Shown here one piece after another: positions 17,002 through 25,481 of a stretch of 61,261 bases of DNA. The stretch is from assembly GCA_039033415.1 (NCBI GenBank), contig JBCCCR010000007.1:1-61261 (forward strand), read 5' to 3'. The translations under genes and the position numbers were made by a program. Below the pieces are notes generated by a model. The model did not search any database. It saw only the letters and a list, made by a program, of their open reading frames with translations, and was not told where the DNA came from. Every line of letters begins with the position of its first letter. Position 1 is the first letter of the stretch. The stretch comes from Pseudomonadota bacterium (GTDB lineage: Bacteria; Pseudomonadota; Gammaproteobacteria; Xanthomonadales; SZUA-38).

Positions 17002-18087
17002 CTAGTTACCGCCGCCGGCAGCCTGTAGGGCTGCGGTCTTCCGTGGATGAACTGCATCGTTTTCAATAAAATATTTCGCGTCGTCGACTGCGACAACAAC
17101 CTGCTGTGTCATCGCACCGCGAAAAAACGCGATGGCCTGCGGTGGCACGCCCGGAGCAGTTGCAGCCGTTATCTCCACCGTGATCTGCGTAGTGTCGCTG
17201 TCGATTTCATTCACTAACCAGACAGCTTCGCCGTAAGTGACAAACGGCGGCATTCCCTGATCAATGGAGTATGCGAAAACACCCTTATCTTCATCATATT
17301 GGGTTATGGTTTCTTTCGTTTCGCCATTGAAGGAAGGAATGAAGCAGGCTCGCTGATCACCTACGATTTTGTCGCCGTTGCGATCCGTCACGGTAATCTT
17401 GCCAATGTTGCTTGACCAAACATGGGCGTCGCCAAAGCCGTCCGCGACAACCGCCCACACGTCGGCTTTACTCGCCTTGAGGATTCTCGTCTGACGGACG
17501 ATCGCGGGATTGAAACCACTGTTACTGCCGTGGTCTGCATAACCTCCATGCTTGGCCGACAACTTCACGAGAGCGTCAGTCAGAGATTTGCTCATCGACA
17601 CGCTGGCATCCGTTCCGGCAGCATTGAAGTAGTGATTCCAGGTCACCACTGACCCCTTCCTTTCATCGGCGGACGTGACTGTCAGCACCGCAAGGTGATC
17701 AGATATGTCCATGGGATTCGTATCGGCGATTGAATAGGCGAACGTACGTGACTTCGCGTCGTCGGCGAGTACGGTCTCGCTGACGCTCCCGCCGCTCCTG
17801 AGCCTTACGGTGCGTCGCTCACCAACCTTGGCGCGAGAGATGGAGTGAACGCCATCGAACAGGCCCGCCACGTTGTTTGAGTTGGTGAGATACTTCCATA
17901 CTGCACCAGCTGATTCGCTGACTTCCGCCGAGCGGGAGAACTGCAGTGGCGCTGAAGTGTGCTCATCAACTTTTACAGCACCATCCGTTCTTGGCGGCAT
18001 TTGTGGTGCGTCTTGAGCTCCTGCACTCAGGTGGAACGCTAGTACGGCAACTGCGACAAACATGGTCGTTAATCGATACTTGATCAT
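17002..18087 (-). CDS. secreted double SRPBCC/START-like protein
   Basis: 361 residues from ATG 18087, preceded by the strong ribosome site AGGAGGT. The signal peptide is MIKYRLTTMFVAVAVLAFHL ending AGAQ. Two SRPBCC (polyketide cyclase-type) units follow: one from SRSAEVSESAGAVWKYLT and one from QTRILKASKADVWAVVADGF. Each starts with the usual beta-strand then helix and is expected to form a deep hydrophobic ligand pocket. Substrate is unknown. It lies between another SRPBCC gene and the esterase, all on the minus strand, so a shared small-lipophile role is plausible. Confidence 0.75.
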   Translation of the reverse strand: MIKYRLTTMFVAVAVLAFHLSAGAQDAPQMPPRTDGAVKVDEHTSAPLQFSRSAEVSESAGAVWKYLTNSNNVAGLFDGVHSISRAKVGERRTVRLRSGGSVSETVLADDAKSRTFAYSIADTNPMDISDHLAVLTVTSADERKGSVVTWNHYFNAAGTDASVSMSKSLTDALVKLSAKHGGYADHGSNSGFNPAIVRQTRILKASKADVWAVVADGFGDAHVWSSNIGKITVTDRNGDKIVGDQRACFIPSFNGETKETITQYDEDKGVFAYSIDQGMPPFVTYGEAVWLVNEIDSDTTQITVEITAATAPGVPPQAIAFFRGAMTQQVVVAVDDAKYFIENDAVHPRKTAALQAAGGGN

Positions 18088-18167
18088 GGGGATACCTCCT
18101 CTGCTAACGGCATGAGTACGACGTTAGTTATCCAATAGTTGTTGTAAAACAAGGCAAATAAAAAGGT

Positions 18168-18689
18168 TTACGCGGCTGCACGCGCTTTCTGAGCCTGCTT
18201 GGAGCTGGCTTTCTCAGTTTTTCGAGGATGAACGCGACCCTCCTCCAAGTAGAACTTGAATTCCTCCAGAGACTCGTCGATGGCCTTGCCGAACTGTTTC
18301 TTCATCATCCAGCCCATCAGAAAGGCGAACGGCTGCGCCAAGTCGGCTGTCATGGTCATTGTCGCGGCGCTGTCATTCGTACCAGCGGGTTGAATGACCC
18401 AGCTTGCCCGAATCGATTTGACGAAACCTGGCAGGGCCTTTCCGGTGACGGCATAGGCAATGAGTCGGCGACTCTCGTCGTAATCGACTATTGACTCATC
18501 GAACTCGCCCTGTGAGGTGCTGCAAACGCGCCCCCCCGCCGGTGCCCCGTTTGGTGCGGCGCTGTTGTTGTGCGAGGTTGAGACAAAGACGTTGCTAGCC
18601 CATTTGTCGACGTGGGCAAACTCGGGGCCGATGACCGCCCAAGCCTCGTCAGCCGATGTCGCGATCCTAATTTTGCGGTGAATTTCCAT
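18168..18689 (-). CDS. SRPBCC family protein
   Basis: 173 residues from the ATG at 18689, chosen because AAGGAG lies 6-11 bases upstream. A longer frame to 18755 has no such site. Starts MEIHRKIRIATSADEAWAVI, an SRPBCC opening similar to the second unit of the neighbouring 361-residue protein (EFAHVDKWASNVFV compared with GDAHVWSSNIGKITV). It ends in a basic Lys/Ala-rich tail. No signal peptide, so it is cytoplasmic. It is transcribed divergently from a TetR gene (18873) with operator-like repeats between, so that TetR probably controls it. Confidence 0.75.
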   Translation of the reverse strand: MEIHRKIRIATSADEAWAVIGPEFAHVDKWASNVFVSTSHNNSAAPNGAPAGGRVCSTSQGEFDESIVDYDESRRLIAYAVTGKALPGFVKSIRASWVIQPAGTNDSAATMTMTADLAQPFAFLMGWMMKKQFGKAIDESLEEFKFYLEEGRVHPRKTEKASSKQAQKARAAA

Positions 18690-18872
18690 CCTTAACTCCT
18701 TCGTAAACTCCCGTTTTCGCCTAATTCCTAATTCCAACCGCTCACCAGTCGTCACAGTTTCCTGCGTCTGCCAGACTTGTTTTCCAACGTCGGTTGTATT
18801 ATCAATGTCGCTTTATAGCGCAACCCTTTGCGTTTTACAACTCGCATTGGAAAACCACTCTCGGAGCCTTCG
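18690..18872. promoter_or_regulatory. divergent promoter region between SRPBCC and TetR genes
   Basis: It holds the imperfect palindrome at 18817-18834. Two distant halves, TTTTCCAA (18780-18787) and TTGGAAAA (18847-18854), form a wider inverted repeat. Both are candidate regulator sites. Confidence 0.45.
18817..18834. promoter_or_regulatory. candidate TetR operator, copy 1
   Basis: AGCGCAACCCTTTGCGTT is an inverted repeat (AGCGCAA against TTGCGTT, six of seven pairs). A close copy, AGCGCAACCACTGCGTT, lies just after the TetR stop codon at 19458-19474. The pairing with this TetR is inferred from position only. Confidence 0.45.
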
Positions 18873-19457
18873 ATGGCGCGACCCCGCAACTTTGACGAAG
18901 AAATGGCGCTGCAGGCGGCGATGCTGACCTTCTGGCGCCACGGCTACGATGGCACGACGTACAAAATGCTGTCTGAAGCCACGGGCATTGACGTCAAAGG
19001 ACTGTCGAACGTGTTTGGTACAAAGGACGAGATTTTCGATAAGGCGGCCGGTGCCTATCGACAGATGGCCCGTGGTGTCGTCGCCAAGTCCTTTTCTGAA
19101 CCTGGCATTGAGGCATTGATTGCATTTTTTGAGCGCATGGGAACGCCGCCTGCCTCGGATGAGGACATGTCAAACATGGGTTGCATGCTCGTCAATACGA
19201 TTTTCGAGCTACATCGCTTTCAGCCGAACATGCGCGAACATGTCGAGGCGTACCGAAAGATGTGGTTAGTTGCGTTCGAAGATTCCTTGCGAGCGAGTGG
19301 CATCGCTAAGCCTCGTGAGCGCGCGGAATTTTTGGTTGGCTCGATGTGGGGCGCGCTGAGTGAAATTCGGTTGATTCGTTCGAAGACGGCAGCTGCCCCT
19401 CTCTCCAAGATTGCGGCGGAAACGCTACGCTCCTGGCAAACGGAAACAGCCGCATAG
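18873..19457 (+). CDS. TetR/AcrR family regulator
   Basis: 194 residues from the ATG at 18873 (MARPRNFDEEMALQAAMLTF). The N-terminal helix-turn-helix is TTYKMLSEATGIDVKGLSNVF followed by GTKDEIFDKAAGAY. The C-terminal ligand domain has the motif MGCMLVNTIFEL, found in the TetR subgroup with a Cys after Gly. The second TetR gene downstream carries the same feature (LGCMMVNTV). It is divergent from the SRPBCC/esterase genes, which it probably represses. The ligand is unknown. Confidence 0.85.
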   Translation: MARPRNFDEEMALQAAMLTFWRHGYDGTTYKMLSEATGIDVKGLSNVFGTKDEIFDKAAGAYRQMARGVVAKSFSEPGIEALIAFFERMGTPPASDEDMSNMGCMLVNTIFELHRFQPNMREHVEAYRKMWLVAFEDSLRASGIAKPRERAEFLVGSMWGALSEIRLIRSKTAAAPLSKIAAETLRSWQTETAA

Positions 19458-19474
19458 AGCGCAACCACTGCGTT
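19458..19474. promoter_or_regulatory. candidate TetR operator, copy 2
   Basis: AGCGCAACCACTGCGTT begins immediately after the first TetR stop and repeats the site at 18817-18834 with one base less in the spacer. A further half-site, AACGCAAA, lies at 19485-19492. It may let the first TetR act on the second TetR gene. Confidence 0.4.
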
Positions 19475-19500
19475 CATCACGCACAACGCAAAGTACCGAA

Positions 19501-19528
19501 TAGTTATATAATGGTCGTTATATAACTA
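19501..19528. promoter_or_regulatory. perfect 28-bp palindrome, probable operator of the second TetR
   Basis: Arms TAGTTATATAA and TTATATAACTA (11 of 11 pairs) flank the spacer TGGTCG. The AT-rich sequence 60 bases upstream of a TetR start codon probably overlaps the promoter -10 region. Autoregulation is inferred. Confidence 0.65.
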
Positions 19529-19553
19529 CCTCCTAAGTCGAAGACTTAGGAGG
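19529..19553 (+). promoter_or_regulatory. perfect 5'-leader hairpin before the second TetR
   Basis: CCTCCTAAGTC and GACTTAGGAGG pair perfectly around a GAA loop. The hairpin directly abuts the 28-bp palindrome. The right arm contains TTAGGAGG, which resembles a ribosome site but is closed in the stem and lies 37 bases before the GTG start. It has no T-tract, so a standard terminator is unlikely. It may be a second protein-binding site or an mRNA stability element. Confidence 0.6.
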
Positions 19554-19589
19554 CAACGATCGGGAACCAACACATCCAAAGGTGGCCCT

Positions 19590-20195
19590 GTGGCAAGACC
19601 CCGTGAATTCAATGAAGACAACGTCATCGATGCTGCAATGCACTGTTTTTGGCAGAACGGCTTTGATGGAGCAACGATTTCCGATTTGGAGGAAGCGACC
19701 GGTATCAGCCGCATCAGCCTGTACAACACTTTTAAGGACAAGGAAGGATTGTATTTGGCGGCCCAGCGTCGTTATCAAGAGATGGCCTTCAAGATGCTAA
19801 GAGAAATGCTTGCGGTACCTGAATTGAGCTCGCTTAATCAATTCTTTTCGCTGCATCTCGATGGAGATCCGAGACAAGAAGCCGCGCATCTCGGTTGCAT
19901 GATGGTCAATACGGTGTTGGACTCCACGAACGTCAGCGAGCAAGTACTTCAGTATGTGCGCTCTTACCGTGAGGGTCTGACAGACTTATTCGAGGAGTAC
20001 TTGGAGCAGTGCAAAGACTGCGGAGTTATCCGCAACGACCTGGATCTTCGTGCCTGCGCATCCTTTATTCAGACTTCCATGTGGGGTGCAATGGCCGTGT
20101 CGCGGCTCTATCATGATTTCTCCGAAAACCTTCCGCATGTCTCAATCGTACTCGACACGATCGACAGTTGGCGAGTTCACGCTACTGCGAGATAG
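19590..20195 (+). CDS. TetR/AcrR family regulator
   Basis: 201 residues from the GTG at 19590, with AAAGGTGG just upstream. The N-terminus (MARPREFNEDNVIDAAMHCF) aligns with the first TetR, and the DNA-binding part is ISDLEEATGISRISLYNTFKD. The ligand domain has HLGCMMVNTVLDS. Its own leader holds a perfect palindrome and a perfect hairpin. No obvious target gene lies downstream (a convergent gene ends at 20259), so its targets may be itself, its TetR neighbour, or distant genes. Confidence 0.85.
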   Translation: MARPREFNEDNVIDAAMHCFWQNGFDGATISDLEEATGISRISLYNTFKDKEGLYLAAQRRYQEMAFKMLREMLAVPELSSLNQFFSLHLDGDPRQEAAHLGCMMVNTVLDSTNVSEQVLQYVRSYREGLTDLFEEYLEQCKDCGVIRNDLDLRACASFIQTSMWGAMAVSRLYHDFSENLPHVSIVLDTIDSWRVHATAR

Positions 20196-20258
20196 CTTCT
20201 AGGATGATGGACCCGATGATGTAGGGACGCACGGTAAAGCCCACCACCGGTTATGAGG

Positions 20259-22115
20259 TTAGTCGGGATTGGCTTTAGTTAGGATACTGGCTTGGGAGCC
20301 AACCTCTGCAACCGCGTCGCTAACGGTCCCGATGTCACGCTTGTTGGATTCGTCGAGCTGCGGCCAGTCTGGATGATCACGCAGCACCGCCAGCTCCGCT
20401 GAGAGGTTAACCTGCGAAAGTCGCACAAGTCTCCTGATACCGGTCACCTCACCGGCCAATGTCTGAACCAACTCAAGCGCCTGCTGCTCCTCGCCCAGCA
20501 GCACCAGCAGCTCAGCGCGCCCTATGACGGCGGCACTGGCTATGCCGCGGGCGCTGAGCGTCGCGTCATCTGGCAGCTCTAGAAGCACGCTTCGATCCCC
20601 TCGCGTCGCCCTTAGCTTCATGAGCAGCCCCTGCTTGTCCGGCCACGGTGCCTGGGACAGCAATCGCTCGTCGGATTCGGTAATGGTTCCCTGCAGAAAC
20701 TTCAGCTCCAGGCCCAGCAGTTCGGGCGAAATCGAGTGATAGTCACTCAAAGTACTTAGGGCCTCGACCTGAGCCGCCGCCTCAGTTAAGTTCCGCGTAC
20801 CTGCCAGGGCACTGAGGTAGTTAGCGCGAGCCACCGGATTGAGCGGATCTGCTTCGACCGACCGCTGGAGATAGCTCAGACCGGCGTCGTAAGCCATCGA
20901 GGCGAACGCGCGCGTTGCCAGGTCATTCAACACTAGCCAGTTTCCTGGATCTAGCTGGCGGGCTGATTCCAGGTGCGCCCGAGACTGACTCTCCAATCCT
21001 TCGTCCGCATAAATCCGGGACAGGCGAATGTGGGCTTCAGCCGAGTCAACCGCCAGCGTCGCCACCCGTTCCATCGCAAGGGCCAGATCAGGGTCAGAAG
21101 CCGTCTTGTCTAGCATCCGGTGAGTCGCCAGCAACCCCACCCAAGCATCGCCGTAGGAAGGATCCAGGCGTACCGCCTCCTGAAAAATGGCCAGGGCTCG
21201 ATCAACATCCCCGGGTTGACGCCTATCGTAGTAAAACTTCCCGCGCTGGAACTGCAGCCAGGAGCTGTTCTGATGCGACGACGCCAGGCTCGCGCCTGCC
21301 ACCAGATCGAGGCGTAGCGCCGCCGCAACCTCCACCCCAAGCTGGCGGCGAAGCGAGGCCCAGTCCGAGTGTGAAACCTCAAACCGGTGCGACCAGGTCT
21401 GTAAACCCCTTTCGACGCCGGTGAGCCCCACCTGGACGTGAAGCGCATCGGGCGTGCCGTCCATAGATCCGGTGAGTAGATATGCTGCGGATGACTGCTC
21501 CGCCAGACGGAGCAACTCCTCGGCCTGCGGACGAAGACCGTGGGGCGGCATGACCACCTCCACATCCAGTTCCCCTGCCAGCAGATGTCGCAGTTCATAA
21601 ATGACGCTTTGGCCAAGGTGGGCCAGCATGGGATCGCCCGTAGCGTCCTGGATCGGCGCGAGTAGCAGGCGTATCGGCCTTGACGCTCCCCCGTCAGGCC
21701 GATAGCTAAATGCTGCGACAACGCCGAACACAACCAGGAATGCCGCAGCAACACCCGACCAGTGGAGACGTGCCCGCCGCGCCGAAGGCGCTTTTGTCGC
21801 CGACCCTGGCTCCAGGAGGTAGCCGCGTCTGGGTAAGGTTTGCAGGCAGTCTCGATGAGCGCCGAGTGCCCGACGGATATCGATAATGCACTGCGTAAGC
21901 GCTCCCTCGCCGACATCCGCAGCGCCCCACACGGCATCCAGGATTTCGCGCTTGCTGGTCAGCTGCCCAGGTCGCTGCGCCAGATATTGGAGCACCGCCA
22001 TCGACTTGGGGCGGAGTTTCCGAGTCTGGCCATCAAGCAGCAGCTGTCCGCTGTAGAAATCCAGCTCGTAGGGACCAATTTTAAGAACCGACTTTGGCGG
22101 CGTATTCATGAGCAT
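20259..22115 (-). CDS. CadC-like membrane regulator with winged helix and TPR-like repeats
   Basis: 618 residues (ATG 22115, or 22109 in the same frame). Residues 10-103 are an OmpR/PhoB-type winged helix (KLRPKSMAVLQYLAQRPGQL, LTQCIIDIRRALG, LPRRGYLLEP). A transmembrane helix follows at about 119-137. Residues 148-260 resemble the TolB-like sensory domain of CadC relatives (LLLAPIQDATGDPMLAHLGQ). The rest is TPR-like (YGDAWVGLLATHRML, DPGNWLVLNDLAT, DPLNPVARANYLSAL). Such proteins bind DNA from the inner membrane. Its neighbour 94 bases away is a divergently read secreted propeller protein, a likely target. Confidence 0.85.
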   Translation of the reverse strand: MLMNTPPKSVLKIGPYELDFYSGQLLLDGQTRKLRPKSMAVLQYLAQRPGQLTSKREILDAVWGAADVGEGALTQCIIDIRRALGAHRDCLQTLPRRGYLLEPGSATKAPSARRARLHWSGVAAAFLVVFGVVAAFSYRPDGGASRPIRLLLAPIQDATGDPMLAHLGQSVIYELRHLLAGELDVEVVMPPHGLRPQAEELLRLAEQSSAAYLLTGSMDGTPDALHVQVGLTGVERGLQTWSHRFEVSHSDWASLRRQLGVEVAAALRLDLVAGASLASSHQNSSWLQFQRGKFYYDRRQPGDVDRALAIFQEAVRLDPSYGDAWVGLLATHRMLDKTASDPDLALAMERVATLAVDSAEAHIRLSRIYADEGLESQSRAHLESARQLDPGNWLVLNDLATRAFASMAYDAGLSYLQRSVEADPLNPVARANYLSALAGTRNLTEAAAQVEALSTLSDYHSISPELLGLELKFLQGTITESDERLLSQAPWPDKQGLLMKLRATRGDRSVLLELPDDATLSARGIASAAVIGRAELLVLLGEEQQALELVQTLAGEVTGIRRLVRLSQVNLSAELAVLRDHPDWPQLDESNKRDIGTVSDAVAEVGSQASILTKANPD

Positions 22116-22209
22116 TTAGCAGATTTGTCGCATATGTATAGCAAATTTGTTGAGACTGGGCAGCGATCTAAGGTAACGGTGGTGCTTCCCAACTGAAACG
22201 AGGAAGCCC
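22116..22209. promoter_or_regulatory. divergent promoter region, CadC-like regulator and PD40 protein
   Basis: The 94 bases separate the two start codons. GAGGAAGCCC gives the ribosome site for the ATG at 22210. No clear palindrome was seen. Confidence 0.4.
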
Positions 22210-23163
22210 ATGAACCTGTCCCTGTCAAAATGCGCGTTAGCCGCGCTTGGCCTCTGCGCCCTCACCCCGGCGGCGCTGGCGCAGTTCTCGCTGAAGCTGC
22301 CCACCTTCTCCGATTGGGGGCCGGACGTTGTCGCGCTCGACGCACCGGCGCTGGATGGTTTCGGCGGTGGCTGCCCCATTGAGTCACCCGACGGCTTGAC
22401 CCTTTTTACGGCCCGCACTGACGACAGCGGATCGCTCAACCTCTGGAGTAACTTCCGGCCGATGGTGGACGCCCCTTTTGAGCCTGGCGCACCGCTGCCA
22501 GAGCCGGTCAATCGTGCTGAGGGGCCCGACTTCTGTCCCACACCGCTACCTGGGGGCGACCTGCTCTTTGTGTCGGCTCGCCCCGGCGGCTGCGGCGAGT
22601 CGGTGGACATCTACTTCGCCCGCCAGGACCCCATCGAAGGCTGGCAGGAGCCCGTCAGCCTCAATTGTGAGCCCCGAGGCCCAAATACACCCGGTACGGA
22701 GTTCAGCCCTGCGCTAGTAACAACCTGGAGGGGTACCTCGCTGTTCTACTCCTCCAATTTTGCCTTCGGCGACCAGGAACTGATGGAAAGCAGGCTAGGC
22801 GCAGGCGGATTTCGCCAGGGCCGGGCGCTGACACTGATCAATTCACCGTTCGACGACCGACAGCCCAATGTGACGGTGGACGGCCTAGAAATTGTGTTTG
22901 CCTCCGATCGACACGATCCGGGTAGCGGAAACTTCGATATCTACTACGCCAGCCGACCAAGCATCGACCAGCCATTTCGAAATGCGGTCAACCTAAGTCA
23001 AACTATTCCGCTGAGCACAGCGGACAGCAGCGAAACGCGGCCGTCTATCTCGCGCGACGGACGCCGGCTCGTGTATGGAGCTGGCGGTGTTCTTTACCAA
23101 AGCGAACGCGAGGAAGTTGAAACGGTCTGCCTTCCCTTCGCTCTCCAGCCGCGTTGCGACTGA
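22210..23163 (+). CDS. secreted PD40/TolB-like beta-propeller protein
   Basis: 317 residues with signal peptide MNLSLSKCALAALGLCALTP ending ALAQ. Repeated SPDGLTLFTAR, PGGDLLFVSARPGG, VDGLEIVFASDRHD and SRDGRRLVYGA blocks are WD40-like PD40 blades, with D/E at the strand ends as in TolB. The NFDIYYASR and SVDIYFARQ motifs are typical of this family in Gammaproteobacteria. It probably sits in the periplasm or is exported. It is divergent from the CadC-like gene. It lacks the DGFE tag. Confidence 0.8.
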   Translation: MNLSLSKCALAALGLCALTPAALAQFSLKLPTFSDWGPDVVALDAPALDGFGGGCPIESPDGLTLFTARTDDSGSLNLWSNFRPMVDAPFEPGAPLPEPVNRAEGPDFCPTPLPGGDLLFVSARPGGCGESVDIYFARQDPIEGWQEPVSLNCEPRGPNTPGTEFSPALVTTWRGTSLFYSSNFAFGDQELMESRLGAGGFRQGRALTLINSPFDDRQPNVTVDGLEIVFASDRHDPGSGNFDIYYASRPSIDQPFRNAVNLSQTIPLSTADSSETRPSISRDGRRLVYGAGGVLYQSEREEVETVCLPFALQPRCD

Positions 23164-23301
23164 CCCGGGCGTGACCTTCTTCCGCGGCGTCCAGTGCACT
23201 GTCCACGGGCGCCGCGGTCGTATTGAACGCCGGTCACTCTACGCATTGGTATCTCCAGTGGTAAGTTGACGCGGCATTGGGTCCTGGAGCTTGCGGTTCG
23301 C

Positions 23302-23982
23302 TTACCCCGAGGAAATTTTGCGGAAGCGCTCGGGTGACGCCCCGCCCTGACGGGGGCGAACTTGACCGCTCAGTTCAAAGTTCATGTCATGCCGAAGCAG
23401 TTCGTCCGCCCTCAAAACGCCATGACCCTCCACCAGTATGCTAGTGGGCGTGTACGAACCGGTTATGCACTGCCCCTTGCGAGTGCGGCCATCGAAGTGA
23501 TCACCGAGCCAGCGCCAGTACATACGACATTTTGGGTTCACACGAACGTCGTTTTCACCAAGTGTGGCTAAAGAATCCAGAGAGGATTTGAGATCTCCGA
23601 ACTCCCCAGGATCCAGCAGAAACAGAAACTCGTGTTCAATCTCCTGGCTGGAATCCAGCCACCGAAACCGGTGGAGCGCCACGCGAGTCAATGGGCCATC
23701 AAATCCGCCTTCGTTGAAGCTTCTGATCGCAAATACCTGACCATCCATCCCGGGCGTTTGAAGGGGAACATAGTGCATGGCGTAGTGCAGGTGTCGATCG
23801 AACTCAGGCATTGCGGCGGCAATTTCAGCCTCGACCTGCTGGCCGTTATCCCACTTACCAGCGAGCCAACTCATCATCAGATCAAACTGCTGATGTTCTA
23901 GTTTCCGCTCCGCTGCGCAACCCACCAGCAACAGAGTTAGACCGCAAGCCGACAGCCCATAATTCCTGCGATTCCCTTTCAT
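23302..23982 (-). CDS. CpcT/CpeT-like lipoprotein, shorter paralogue
   Basis: 226 residues. The lipobox is LLLVGC (Cys at 22). The FDLMMSWLAGKWDNGQQVEAE start matches the family and the LALMLDWFPGRYDNSLQ of the protein at 14481-15515. It then follows the CpeT order: MHYVPLQTP, IRSFNEG, TRVALHRFRWLD, CRMYWRWLGDHFDGRTRKGQC, SYTPTSILVEGHGVLRADE. Length is near the family norm. It is probably an outer-membrane or periplasmic lipoprotein. No phycobilin genes are nearby. Confidence 0.75.
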   Translation of the reverse strand: MKGNRRNYGLSACGLTLLLVGCAAERKLEHQQFDLMMSWLAGKWDNGQQVEAEIAAAMPEFDRHLHYAMHYVPLQTPGMDGQVFAIRSFNEGGFDGPLTRVALHRFRWLDSSQEIEHEFLFLLDPGEFGDLKSSLDSLATLGENDVRVNPKCRMYWRWLGDHFDGRTRKGQCITGSYTPTSILVEGHGVLRADELLRHDMNFELSGQVRPRQGGASPERFRKISSG

Positions 23983-24031
23983 TCAATATGGCCTTCTACT
24001 TTGCTCAGCAAATCCCTATGAGCAGATCCGC

Positions 24032-24517
24032 TCAGCGCCATCCTCGCACGACGCGGAGCTCGCCGGAATGGCGCAGCACCTCGTGCACAAATTCAACGCT
24101 CAGCGCCGCCCCGCCACCCGGGTCATCGCCGCGGAAGTATTTCTGATAGGTTTGGATAGCGAACGACTCCTTCGTTGTCGGGTCGGTGGCGTCGATGGTT
24201 ACAACTCCAACGCCCCGGGAGGCGAAAAACGCCGCCGCCCGTCGCTGTTGATCCGGCGTGAGTGAACGCACCGGGACGTCAAAAACATATCCGCCTCCTT
24301 CCACGCCGGCGAACTGTACGTAATTACTGGTACCCGGTATCTCAACGATAACGAAGTCGTCCCGAGCCTGTGCCTGCATCGATCTGACCGCCACCGTCAG
24401 ACGAACCACATCAGCCGTTCCTGCCGCTAGGGAAACCTGCATCCCAGTAGCCAGCAGGGCGCAAATCAGGACGGAGGCACTACACGAACGTGCATGAGCG
24501 AAATTTAGGAGCGGCAT
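24032..24517 (-). CDS. hypothetical secreted protein
   Basis: 161 residues from the ATG at 24517; earlier ATGs at 24550 and beyond are possible. A hydrophobic stretch (SVLICALLATGMQVSLAAG) looks like a signal peptide. The mature part is a small mixed alpha/beta domain ending GGGAALSVEFVHEVLRHSGEL. I do not recognise the family. It follows the CpeT-like lipoprotein gene in the same direction with a 50-base gap, so co-transcription is possible. Confidence 0.5.
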   Translation of the reverse strand: MPLLNFAHARSCSASVLICALLATGMQVSLAAGTADVVRLTVAVRSMQAQARDDFVIVEIPGTSNYVQFAGVEGGGYVFDVPVRSLTPDQQRRAAAFFASRGVGVVTIDATDPTTKESFAIQTYQKYFRGDDPGGGAALSVEFVHEVLRHSGELRVVRGWR

Positions 24518-24565
24518 ACTTGCATACTCGGCACCGTTCGCATGAATCATAGCGTAACGATCCAC

Positions 24566-25044
24566 AAAACTAGACCGTTTGAAATTCTGCGCCAGCCTTT
24601 GGACGGGAGCTCTCTGTCAGCTTCAGCAACAAGCTCACTCGGCCCGCACCAAATCGACCAGGGTTTGAAATTAAGGCTCTGGCAAGGTTCATATGCCGAG
24701 CACACCGTGACCTGAGTAGGCTCCGGGCGGCTCGATCCCCCAGTTAACGGCACGCAGCAGGTGTCCCAAGATCAGGCGATCACGGGCCCTAAAGTTGAGA
24801 AAAGGAATCGGCGCATCTGGAATTCATGGATCGAACGTAGCCCAGAAAAAGACGGAGCCTGGACTCAGAGAACCCCTCGACTCAGGGGTTTTGCACATTG
24901 CCAGAGCTAGCCTTATGCAAGGCTCCACCTCACTCTGCGATCGCGTTGGCCTGTGACCAGAGCGCGAAGCCGCTCTCATTCTATCGATCGAAGGAATTCC
25001 GGATCGATAGTTGACATATCAAATATATAACGCACACTACCTTC
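24566..25044. other. 479-base gap with hairpins and the MarR promoter
   Basis: No supportable gene. It contains a terminator-like hairpin (24871-24892), a short palindrome AGCCTT-ATGC-AAGGCT (24909-24924), and TTGACATATCAA at 25012-25023. The last is a good -35 match and a partial inverted repeat before the MarR gene. Confidence 0.45.
24871..24892 (+). terminator. weak terminator-like hairpin
   Basis: AACCCCT and AGGGGTT pair around CGACTC and are followed by only four T residues in all. It faces the MarR gene from upstream and does not directly follow any identified plus-strand gene, so its role is unsure. Confidence 0.35.
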
Positions 25045-25479
25045 ATGGCCCAAAACAGACGAATGATTTATCAAATCAACCTCGCCAGGCACACCATGAT
25101 GAAAGCGTTGGACGCCGGGTGTTTAGAACAGCTTGGGATAACCACAACTCAACTCACGGCACTCATGGTGTTAAAGGAGCACGAAAATTGCCTCATGAAA
25201 GAGCTTGCCAATGCCCTGATGCTTGATAACTCCGCCGTCACCGGGCTCGCAAAACGCATGCTGGCCAATGGACTAATCGAACGGTCAACCTGTGAAACCG
25301 ACTCACGCGCATCTCGTCTAAGTTCGTCCGATAAAGGCAAAGACGTATTGAAAAAAGGTATGACCCTGCTACAGGACCTCAACTCCGAAATGGATAAGGG
25401 ATTCAGTGAACGCGAGCTCGACACCGTAGCTCGCTATTTGCAGCACGTGACCCAGTTGTTTTCCGGGAAGAAAAAGTAA
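25045..25479 (+). CDS. MarR family transcriptional regulator
   Basis: 144 residues. The winged helix is seen in LGITTTQLTALMVLKEHEN, MKELANALMLDNSAVTGLAKR and MLANGLIERST, followed by a basic wing (ETDSRASRLSSSDKG). It ends two bases before the next start codon and leads a three-gene run with two DUF4442 proteins, which it probably represses. TTGACATATCAA upstream may combine the -35 box with its operator. Confidence 0.85.
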   Translation: MAQNRRMIYQINLARHTMMKALDAGCLEQLGITTTQLTALMVLKEHENCLMKELANALMLDNSAVTGLAKRMLANGLIERSTCETDSRASRLSSSDKGKDVLKKGMTLLQDLNSEMDKGFSERELDTVARYLQHVTQLFSGKKK

Positions 25480-25481
25480 CC

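Noticed and set aside
24547-24753. 68-codon frame upstream of the secreted hypothetical gene
   Set aside because: Composition like non-coding DNA, no motif, overlaps possible promoter sequence.
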